DNA of 64,000 nt from positions 18,084,653 through 18,148,652 of the forward strand of contig OX155964.1 in assembly GCA_944548615.1 (NCBI GenBank). Reading direction: 5' to 3'. Under the pieces are notes generated by a model. The model had not been told where the DNA came from. It worked only from the letters and a program-made list of their open reading frames with translations, and ran no database searches. Below, piece by piece: positions 40,601 through 52,600 of this stretch. The position numbers and the translations under genes were made by a program. Within the stretch, counting starts at the first letter, position 1. Every line of letters begins with the position of its first letter. Origin of the DNA: Micropterix aruncella. Taxonomy: Eukaryota; Arthropoda; Insecta; Lepidoptera; Micropterigidae.

Positions 40601-43600
40601 AACCGCTCTTGAAACGACCAATCGGCTACCCGATACCGAGTGAACAGCTGGGCAAAGGACGCTATGGTCTTCGATAGATTCGGCTGAATCACCGCTACGT
40701 AGAGGAGAGGACCGCATAAGCGATCTCGAACCCGTAACCAGTGTCGGCCCACTGGGTGCACACCCGGTGTCTCGCGGTAAGCGTTGGTCTCTAACGGGCG
40801 GGTGGCGGAACTAGACAGCGGACTATTTTATCCCTAAGTATTCTACGCTCATCTCACAGGAGACAGAACAATCAAATATCGTTAAAACTACCTGTGACAG
40901 GTTCGCCCGTTGTAATTGATACCTCCAAGTGGTTATATAGCATGTACAAAATAGAGAGAGCCTGTAGTGTAGTAGGGACAAATAGAGATAGTAATTAAAT
41001 TCTTCTTTATATTTCTGTAGAATGAATTATATGAGGCGGCCAAGCAATTCATCATCATGAAAAATATGAGAGTCAAAATGGCGACATGTCTGCCATCTGC
41101 ACCATATGAAGATTCAGTGATGACTGTTTTCTACATTCCTATAATGAAGTAAGTAGAATTAGTAGAACTATATAATCTACATATATCTATCTAAGTCATA
41201 AATTTATAAAACACGTGCATAAAATAAATTTCAATCACAAGCTTATTTGTAAACATACCGTTTTGAAGACATAGTGAAAGTTAATTACGCTAATGCGAAT
41301 TAAAGTAGAAAAGCACTTCAAAATTATGATCATAAGATAATTATTTATGCACCGAAACACTGTCAAACGATCACTGCGGCGATTGGTAAACAATAAGCAA
41401 AAGTTATCTGCTTGTTAATATTTTTAAATTGAGGGTATTCCCCATATTTTTTTTTGATCTTTATAACGATCTGTCTTTGTAAATGGGTTAATATTAGCAA
41501 AAATATATTAAACGCTCATTATTTTAATCTTTCATTGTCAAGGCTATTAAAATTAACCCCTCTCCTCGCAGAGTAAAAATTCAGCTGTCCCATTCGCGCG
41601 CGACCTTTTTGCGCGCAAAATCGACGACCTTGATAAAAACGACCATAACTTGTAAACCACTATACGGATCATAAAAAGAAGAACTGTAAAATGATCGCAT
41701 TGAAATTTGTCATATGAAACATTATAACCTTATCTCGTAAATCACTTAAGATAATAATGGCCACAAATTACAAATTTATTTACAAATCCATCGTGTCGTC
41801 ATCACTGGACCAAGTGGACGCCTGTCATTCCAGTGTATTAAAACTTGCATCCCCAAAAGGACGCCTGTCATTTGTCGGGTTAACATTTTTATCATTATCT
41901 TTTTTTAGGGAAGGATCTGGCACATATAAAGATTTTCTGGACTCCGAAATCAACGCGCGGCAAGCAAAGCAAAACATGTCCAGATCGACCGAATCCGGCT
42001 ACCCAGTTGATTACGACGATACAGACTATTATGCCTATGCGAGTGAAAGCCCCGATCGATCGAGCCGCAGCCAGTCTCCTATAAAGCGAAGTAATTCAGC
42101 AATTTTCAGACAACCGAGGCGGGATCAGATCTGCTCCATGGCGTATATTTGTAAATTAAAGGTAGCATGTAATCCAAGAAATAATTGTGGAAAAGCGAAA
42201 TCAGTATAATAATATATTAAATTACCTTTTAGCCACGTCCTGGCACGTTGGACCTCCAAAAATGCGTAGACTTTGGTGTAAAACCGGGTCCAATGCTGGG
42301 CGTTTTGAAAAACGGTGAGGACGTTGTTTTAGAAGATGGTCGCACAATACGGTCGGAAGACGTACGATTGCCCGATGATCCGGGTCCTATTTTTATCGGT
42401 AAGTGAAGTAACCGCATTCTGTTTCTCAACAACATCTTAAATTTGACACTTTTCAACAGTTTTGGATATTCCAAACGCGTTGTATTTGGATTCCTTACTA
42501 TCCGAAGAGCAATTTCACGAATTTCGCACATCTCACAGCCCTAATCAACCTGACGAGAAACTACCATCGGTGATTGTTCATTTTTCTCCAGATAACGTCG
42601 TAAAAGATCCAAGGTAAAATCTCTAATTATCTAGCTAGGTTTTTGGGGCTCGTAAACGAGGTATTTATTTTATTCTATTTCATAACCGTACTTTTTTATT
42701 TCATAAATACCTAGTCTTGCCATAAATATTGATACGAGTGTAAACGCAGCTTTTGCGGCTGATAACCTGAACGCAGCCAAATGTTATGTTGGCAGTTTTG
42801 TCAGTTGATTTGTGCGCTACAAACGCGCAAAACCATTTCAGTATAACTTAAGCCGTCATGATGGAATGGTCAGGCAAAGAGAACCGTATTGCTGTTATTG
42901 CTCTTCATAAGCTAGGAATAGAAAAAGCTCAAGTTTTCGATTTGTTAAAACCGTTGAAAATGACAAGGGTTTTTGTGTGTCGTACTATTAAGTTGTTTGC
43001 TGATACGGGAAGTGTAAATAACCGTAAAAGATCTGGCCGGCCTCGCATGGTTCCTACACCACAGGTCATCAATTATGTGAAGTCGCAAATCAATCGAAAT
43101 CCTGTCCGTAAACAAAAATCGTGACTCTTGAAATGGATATTGCGCCGAGAACCATTAGCTGCATCATTAAACAAGACTTAAGACTTAGGGCTTTTAAACG
43201 ACAATCATGGCAGTGCCTTTCCGTTGAATTTAAAAAAAATCAAGACTCCTGTTGTCTCTGTACGGGAAGGAGGATTATAAAAATAATCCTGTTTACTGAC
43301 GAGAAAATCTTTACCGTGGCGGAAGCTTTTAATGAACAGAATGATAGAGTGTTTGAAGGTCCTCTAAGCAAGCCAGTAAACTGGTGCCAAGAATTGAACG
43401 ATGTCATTATCCCGCCTCAGCTATAGTTTAGCTGGAAGTATCCTATGACGGCGTCACTTTCTTACATTTCTGTGAAAATGTATTAACGAGGCATTTTAAG
43501 AAGTGCAGTGGGGTCGTCAAGCAAAACCATGTTCAAAAATAAACCATTGATATGTCAACTAGATTCTGAGGCCAAACAGCTTGACAATGGCTTGAAAATC

Positions 43601-46600
43601 ATTAACCCAAGTTTATTAGTATTGATTATTGGCTGTCAGCCAGCCCAGACCTAAATCCGCTCGACTATAAATTGGGGTCAGTTTTAAAGGACATAGTCTG
43701 TAGAAGACGCTACCATAACTTAGAGTCATTGAAGCAGGCGTTGGTAGCAGCTGTGGATGATTTTCCCATGGATATCGTCCGTATAGCAATCGATGTGTGG
43801 CCTTATAGACTTCGGTGCTGTATTAAGGCAAATGGCGTTCATTTCGAGTAATTTATTTTTTTATTTCTAGTTCACTTTTGTGACAATAAACTATAAAAAA
43901 ATTATTCAAATCCAACCGGTAGTTTTATTTTGGTAGTTAAAAAGTCTTGTATCAATATTTATGGCACGACTAGGTATATATAAACAGAAATTTACTTACA
44001 CGGGATAATCATTGTTGTGACTAAATTAATCTCACGAGAATGTTATAAGATACATTTAAGAAAAATTAAACATCAAAATATCTATTAGTAATAATAATAT
44101 TACAAAATTCACCATCAAACAAGGTCACTATCTTCAAAAAAAATTGGTTATGTCCCCCAAAACTTTTCTGTCAAGTAGCCAGGAACTTAATTCATCTGAA
44201 TATTAATTTCTAAAAAGTCGAACAAGGCGATAAAGTCGGAAAAATCGGTAAAGTCCTTTCGACTTTTGACTTAGAATTTTGTGTCTGCTGTTGACCGTTG
44301 AGGAGTTCCCTCGTCCGGAGCCAACCCAGGGTACATCAGCCATGTCAGGGTGATACTTGATAGTGGCTATCATAATTGAATGCGTACACAAAATTTTGGG
44401 TCTCTGCTGTTGACCGTTGAGGAGTTCCCTCGTCGGGAGCCAACCCTGGGTGGACGGATTTCAACCACAATCATTTCAGCTCATGCCATGACCAAATGAT
44501 GCCTGCATGCCAAATTTCAGCTCAATCGGATGAAGCGTTTCGACACTATCTTCGGAGAATACACACATACTTTCCTTAACCCGCTCAGCACGTAACATCC
44601 AATTGGGGACATGTATGTCGGCCGCCTAAAGCACGTAACATCCGCTACTGGATATCGCGCTCGCCGCTGCGAAAAATGCAATTTACGATTCGAAACGTCG
44701 TACTTAATGCTTTCTGACGGCGCAACGATATGGCCAAACAATCTTTAATTCGGCGGCGAACGGCGAAAAAATCGAAGGGCGATTTAAAAAGTCAGCATAG
44801 ACGTCAAAACGGCAGTCTCCATCGGCCACCGCCGCGGCGGCGTATAGTTCCGCGAAATGGTTGTTTTGTGCAGTGTTTTGTGTCATTTACTGGATAACAG
44901 TGAGTAATTTGCATTTTTAAGTAGTTTGGGCATGAGGATTAGTCAATTGAGATAGTCCATTTGCTGTTTTTCACGAATTTTTAAAGAAAACACTTCGGCG
45001 ACAACAAACGGCTCGCGAAAAAATGGTTGTTATTATTTTGTAATGTTTATGAAATATCCCGATATATTGCGAAATATGACGTAATGTCGCTTTAATTTAC
45101 TAACAAAATAAGTATTGCTTCATTTACATCCTAAGTTATCACATAATTAGGCGTATTTTGAACATTATATCTTGTTTTGTAAGCAAATAAGTAAAAAAAA
45201 TATATCGTTTTGGTAAAGCATTTAATAAAGAACATAACTGTATTTACAATTTTTGCATATTTTACGTATTTTGTGACAAAAAAATCGAAATGATTTTATA
45301 GGCGAGTTTTTTCAGTTTGCCAATTTTGTAATATTTATTCATTATTATCTTAATTGTTTTACGAGATAAGGTTATAATGTTTTATATGTCAAATTTCAAT
45401 GCGATCATTTTTCTCTTTATCTTTTTTAAATCCGTTTAGTGGTTTATAAGTTATGATCGTTTTTCTCAAGGCCGTTGACTCGCGTTGATTTTTTGCCCGA
45501 ATATGTCGCGCGCAAAAGTGATAGGTGAGTTTTTACTTCGCAACAGGAGGGGTTAAACAGGGAAGTAATAGAAAATAAATAATAAAATTATATTAATAAC
45601 TTAACTAGGAAATGAAAAAACCTGTTTTTTTTTAAATAAGTCAGAGTTGATAATATAGATTACAGGAACATTTAAATTGTCACAATAATAGAAGCTTAAT
45701 ATAGTTAAAATGACCGAGAACCTATTTGTAAATTGTCATAACAATGATAATTAAAAAGTTACAAATTACGACAGACCCGCATTGCGGTGCGGTACGTATT
45801 TACGCTGAGTAGAAAACAAAACGCATATATATATAGTCCGCGCACTACGGTGGAATTTTCGGACTTATTAGTCGTTCATTATCTACGAATGTCTCCCGGC
45901 GACCTGCGGAATAATTTCTTCGGTTTGCGAGATTACATGCAACTCTATGGTATGGAAAATTCCATCTGGCGACGCATCGCAAGAAATCTGCGAAAATCCA
46001 CAGAATTTAAATCCGGGCCGATTTTGTTTCCGCATTGCGTGCGATTTCATGTGATTCTTTATTATTATTATTATTATATATTTAACAGGCAGGCAGCTTA
46101 AGCTCATGCACCTGAGTCCGTGCTTGCATTACAATTTCTGTGGAATAAGTCCAGTTTATTTTTAAAGTCATTGACACTTTTGGCATTGATCACTTCACTT
46201 GGGAGAGCATTCCATTTGTTTACCACTCTACTGCTGAGGAAATGTTTCTTGGAATTTGAATGGAATGATTCACGTTGGAGTTTCAGATGATGCCCACGCA
46301 GATGTGTGTAATAGTGTTCATGGTGTAGATAGTCTGCAACCCAGGAACGTCATACGATGCAGTTAGGATCTTATATGTCTCGATTAAGTCAGTTTAATTC
46401 ACAGATTTTCCAAAAATAAAACGCACAGAATCCTACCGCACTGCGCGGTAATGCTAATCAAAAGATAACAATAAAGAAGCAAGCTAACTTTGAAAGGTCT
46501 ATGATGCCAAAATCCCTAATGCATTTTATCTCAAGCATTGTCAAGCATTTTTTTCTTAAAAATAATCTCCAATGCCCCCAATGTTCAATAGAAACTGGTT

Positions 46601-49600
46601 GTAGAACGAGTTGTTCTGGTAGAGGGCAACTTGGAGGCTACACAGTTTTAACTAGAAATCGCCAACATACTAGCCTCTTTACAAGCGCCTTTAGGTTGGC
46701 TATACAATTTCAATAGTTCTGATGTTATTTCCAGGTATCAGACGTTTATAAATGATTTTAAACCAGATACTAAACATATGTTCGTCAACAATACGAATTC
46801 ATGTCTCGGATCACTTGGAGTGCATAGAACACAGCATAAACTCAATATTATACACGAGGATATATTTCCGTTGATTCAAGAGTATTCTGCCGAAAATAAA
46901 AATACGAACGAGGTAATTTTTTTATCATTATCATTTAAAATACCTCAACGATATGTGTATAGAGTAATTTCTAGTGATCTCAGTAGTGATAAGTTGTGAT
47001 TTCTATTATGGCACTATTCCATACATGGAGCCTCGCTCTGGAATGCTTTACCCACATATGTAAGGACAGCACTGAGTTTGTATTGCTTCTCAAAGAACCC
47101 TTTTTAGCGCCCATACATTTCTCTTATCCCCTCCCTCCCCCTTCCCTAAGGTTTGGTCTACTGCTGTGTTAAAATTTTAAATTATGATGTTTAATTTTTA
47201 GTTAGATTTTAGTGTTAGATACATTGATACGAGCTGCCTTTATATGTGCTTTTTCAGTTTCATCTTATTTTTACTGCATAACATGTTTCCCATTAGGTTA
47301 AGGTTAGCTGTAAGATATTGCTTTAACGCAATAAGCTCCCTGATTTGTTTCAACAAATAAAATATTTTATTATTATTACTCGACTGCCCAACAAAAAAGG
47401 AGTGTAATGTGTTCAGGGTTCATCTATATATTTTATCCGTTTTTTTATTTCACTATTACTTTAAACGCTCAAACCAATTCAGAAGTATGTGGTATTGTTA
47501 GAATCGTTATGTCATACCGAGTGTCATAGGGTACCTTATTTGTCCAAATATCAAGTAAATAGTTGTCTAAATGTCCAAATCTCAATAAATTAACATAAAT
47601 ATATGTGTCAAATGAAAGGTCTGATTGAGTACATTCCGAAAATGCTTCTACAACGGTAAGGGGGTGTTTTTCGGCAAATGGGGTAGTACCCTTGGTCAGA
47701 ATAATTCATGAGACGGAATGCAGTTGGTTACATGAAAATATTAGGGACTTATGCAATTTCGTCAGGGCGCCGCTTGCTTAAGAATGGTTTTATCCTGCAG
47801 TAACACAATAACTCTAAGGACACAGAAAAAATGAGTTTGAAAAAAAAATTGCAAAGAAACGTGCTAGAGTCCTTGATTTTTTTGATTGGCCTGTCCAGAG
47901 TCCCGATTATAATTTAAGTGAGTCATTTTGGGAATGTTTGGACTATAAAAAAAGAAAGACTGGATAAAAAAAACTGGACAAAAATACCCAAAGAATGCAT
48001 TAAAAAACAAATTGCAAGTGCGCCGACTCGATAGGCCGAAACGGAGCGTAATATTAAATTGTAATTTAATTTTTAAATCCTAAATATTAAGTTGTAATTT
48101 AATTTTTAAGGTTATAAGTAAATGGATTTCAGTTAACCCCTCGAGCCGCGAGATTTCGCGAGCACATGTCTTTGAAAGACTATGTATAATTATGGAAATT
48201 TAAGATTTATTATGGCGGCCGACCAAAATATTAATTTCGCCCAAACCGTTGTTGCACTTTAGAATTGTTGCATATTAGAACTTTAGAATACTAACTTTAG
48301 AGTCCGATCGGTCCCAACAAGGCGCAACTGTGCTTTTACATTTGAGTCCGATTGGTCCCTCTGTGGCTCGAGGGGTTAACCATAAATGTGGCCAAATAAT
48401 AGTTTTTTTTTTAATATAATGATTTAATGAGTAGTTATCAACATTGATTCAAAGAAGAATAAAGTGTTCGAAGACTTATTCACAGTAGTGTATGTATCTC
48501 TATTAACAGATACATAAACCACAAATATTTCATTTAAAAAAACATAATAAAAATAATTATAAATACAGTAGTTCACTTTTAATAAATTTACTTGTCTTAT
48601 TATGAATTTGATGCATCACACTCAATCAGTAGAGGAATTAATTCCTGAATTATTAGCATTTACCGAAAAGGACAATTTTAAAAAATGCTCATAAAGGTGC
48701 CTTTTATGTTTCAGCTCGCATCAGCAGATTTTAATCGAGCCCTTACCATGAACGATGAAGGGAAAAAATCAGTACAAGAAACTGTCAACGGAGCCAAGAA
48801 TTTTATAAATGGAGAAACTATGACAATGTATCATTTACGGCCACTCAAAGGATATGATAAGTTAGTATCTCATTATGATTTCTTGAGATATAGTATTCTA
48901 GTTTTATCATCTCATCATCTACAAATTTTATTACAACTTATTCTCTTATATATTGTTCTTCTTATTTCAGCACATTTGAATTAAATCCAAACGTAAGTGA
49001 ATATATCTCGGAAGTGATGGACATCGAAGGCATCACTGATATACTGAAAGACTTCAAAGAAACTACAGAAAAACTTGATCTTAAAAAAGGCGGTTATCCC
49101 AAAATTGTATTTTTGGGCACCGGATCTTGTATTCCTAACAAAACTAGGAATGTTAGCGGAATATTAGTACATGTAAGGTAATATCGGAGAGGTTTCTTCT
49201 TTGTTTTTACTTAAATCTCATACTTCCCTGTCATCGGCTGTCATCATCCACTGAGAACCAGCGATACTTTTATATTTCTGACTGCCCCCTGTTATTCCGT
49301 TTTTCCGTTTTCCATTGGGAAACTTGACTCTGCATTGCATCGCAATGTAACCTATTTTTTTTATTCGTTAAGTGGGGCTTTTCTAAGGTCTTTATGAGCC
49401 TTGTAACACTGCGACCATTGCTGATCTATTGTGCTCGCCACCTACTATAGTTCTGCGCTAAGCCTCGTGTCATTTAAGAACCGCAGCAGGCTTTTGGCGC
49501 CAGATTGTTTTACCTCCTCAGGTTGGAGGTAGTGACCACCCAGGTGGGTGTATCTTTTACGCATCAGCGGGCCACACTCGCACATGAGGTGCTGGGGAGT

Positions 49601-52600
49601 TTCCTCTGCCCCTTGGCAGAACCTGCACATTTTTGTGTCTTTGAGCTTGAGGTCGAACATGTGTTTGTTCAGGCCACAATGCCCCGTCAGCGCCCTTACC
49701 AGTATGGGTAGATTGTTCCTATTTAGCGATAGGACCTCACTGGTCGTCTTACGGTCGTAAGGCTTAATAAGCGCTTTGGAATGATTCAACCCTGGCGTGT
49801 TGTTCCAGTGGTTGACGGATTGTTCTAAACACATTTGTTTGAGCATTAGGTTTGCAAGGCTTTTTGGTATGCCACAGCAAGGTTCAGGGCCGTATAACAT
49901 TCCCTTTGCTCCCGTCCTAGCAAGTTCGTCGGCTTTTTCGTTTCCCTCGATTCCTGCATGGCCGGGAACCCATCTTAGAATTACCCTGTTCTTTTCGCCC
50001 AGGGAATTCAGTAGTGATATGCAGTTTTGCACTAGCTTTGAATTTATGGTATTCGAGGCTAGTGCCATAAGAGCTGCTTTGCTATCCGAGTGGATATAGA
50101 TACGGTGGTTGGCGTAGTCCTTTTGGAGGTTGATATCCGCACATTCAATAATGGCGTAAACCTCCGCTTGGAATATGGAGGCGTATTTTCCCAAGTTTAC
50201 ACTTCTTTCGAAGTTTGGTCGCTCTCCATATATACCACAGCCTACGTCAAGTCCCGATTTGGACCCATCAGTATACCATTTAACCCTTCCTATGTGAGCT
50301 AACCATTTTTGGTTAGACGCTTTCCGCGCTGTGCTAACTGTAATATTTATTCATTATTATCTTAATTGTTTTACGAGATAATGTTGTAACGTTATAATAT
50401 TTCAAATTTCAATGTGACCATTTTGCAGTTATTCTTTTTACGATCCGTATAGTAGTTTAAAAGTTATGCGCAAAACTATCCCGGGCAGAAATTTTACCCC
50501 GCCATAGGAGGGGTTAAGGCTACCGGCCTCCCATTGCAGTTGGCTTTTTAGCTAGTCGTCTCTGGGCGGCAGTTCCACTGTAAAAAGTTTTCCAAAGTTT
50601 AGGAGTGGGAGCATGGTGTCTGATACCATGTTGAGGGTTGGATTTTCACTGACTGAGTCAAGAACTGATCTTAGTGCTTGTGAGATCCAGTTTACCTTCT
50701 CTCGGGCAGATAGCCTGTACATGCTGGCTTTCGCCACCTGTTGCAAATGAATGTGTAGGGACGGTAAGTTCAGCAGTGCATCTAGAGCTGCTCCAGGAGT
50801 GGAGGACATTGCGCCAGTTGTCATGAGCCACGCCGTCCTTTGGATATTGTTTAGTTTGGTAATCACAGTTTTCTGGTTGGCTTGTTGCACCATACCACCG
50901 AGGCGTACGAGATTATCGGCCTCACAATGGCAATGTATAGCCAGTGGGAGATCTTGGGGTTAAGGCCCCAGTTTTTCCCGCCAGTCTTCTGCTTGTACCC
51001 AAAGCACTTTTAGCTTTTTGAATTGTTTTATCTAGGTGGCTGTTCCAGGTGAGTCTCTGATCGAGCGTGACTCCCAGATACTTTACTTCTTTGGAGAAAG
51101 GAATCTGCCTGTGGTTTAAGATTGGCATTTTTAGTCCACCTAGTTGACGTTTGTTGGTAAATGGCACGAGGACGGTCTTATCGGCGTTGACCGATAATTC
51201 GTTCTCTCTGCACCAATTGCTAACGATTGTTAACGCTTTTTGCATTATGTGTGAGATCGTGTTTTTGGCAGAAGCCCCGGACAATGACTACTAGGTCATC
51301 AGCATAGCCCTGTGTGTCTATCCTGGCCTCTGCCATCCTATGCAGGAGTTGATCTATTGCAAGAGTCCATAGTAGGGGCGAGAGTACGCCTCCCTGCGGG
51401 CAGCCTCTTGTAGTGGTGACTTCAAGGTTTGTTCCGTGAAGAGCTACCTTGGCCGTGCGGTTTGAGAGCATCGCTTTCACCCATCTGGTTGTGGTGTTGT
51501 CAACTTGTTTTGACTCTAGCCCCTTCACCAGTGATTTAATTGGGGTTTTGTCGAAGGCGCCCTCAATGTCTAAAAATGCGCATACTGCGATTTGTTTGTC
51601 TTCCAACGCCTTTTCCACTCTGTCTACTAGGTAGAGCAGAGCGGTTTCCGTGGATTTGCCTCTGCGGTAGGCGTGTTGGTTACAGCTGATAGGGTTGACC
51701 GTTAGGATTTTTTCCCTGATATAGCTATCCAGTATCTTTTCCATCGCTTTCAGTAGAAAGGATGTTAGGCTAATTGGCCTGAAGGACTTTGACAGTGCGT
51801 AGTCCTTCCTGCCAGCCTTGGGTATTAATAGCACTTTGACCTTGGTCCATTCTTCTGGTATATGTCCCCAGGCATAGCTTGCTCTGAAGATTTTAACCAG
51901 ATATGGGGTTAGAATGTCGATACCCTGTTGCAAAAGCACAAGCATGATTCCATCGTCCCCTCATGATTTGTAAGGTTTAAAGGATTTTACGGCCCATTTA
52001 ACTTGATCGGGCCTTATGATTCTAGCAGCCCTGCTCCAGTCCTCGTTTCGAGGTCTGTATGGAGCAGTGGCGGCGTTGCTAGTTGTCACAGCACCTGGGA
52101 AGTGGGTCGATATTAGTTCCTCCAAAGTTTCCTTTTCATTTGTTGTAAAGGTTCCGTTTGGTTTTTTCAGAAGACCAATTTGGTTAGGTTTGTCCTTTGC
52201 GAGCAGTGTATGTACTCTGGCTCCTTGAGGCGTTTCCACTATGTCCTCGCAGAAGCTTTTCCATGTTGCTCTTTTGGCTCTCCTAATTTCTTTGTTGTAC
52301 TCGGTTAAGGCTTTTTTGTATTCCTTCCAGTTGAGAGTTTGTTTAGCCTTATTAAATAGTTTCCGGGTTTCCTTCCTTAGTTTGTCCGACTTCGGGTTCC
52401 ACCATGGAACTTTTCTTTTGGAGGTCTTTGTCTTGAGTGGGCAGCTTTCCTCATAGGCGTTTATAATGCCTTTTGTGGTAGCCGCCACGGCCAATTCTAG
52501 ACTCTCGCGTGTTTTTATATTTTTTTGTATTGTTTCAAGGTTAAGCCTTAGTGTGGTACGGTAAGCGTCCCAGTCGGTGGTTTTAGGATTCCTGAAAGTT

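Noticed and set aside
41757..41908. Upstream part of the 150-codon frame as ELAC2 exon 4
   Set aside because: Positions up to 41883 belong to a TTAA MITE, and a clean acceptor AG lies at 41907-41908.
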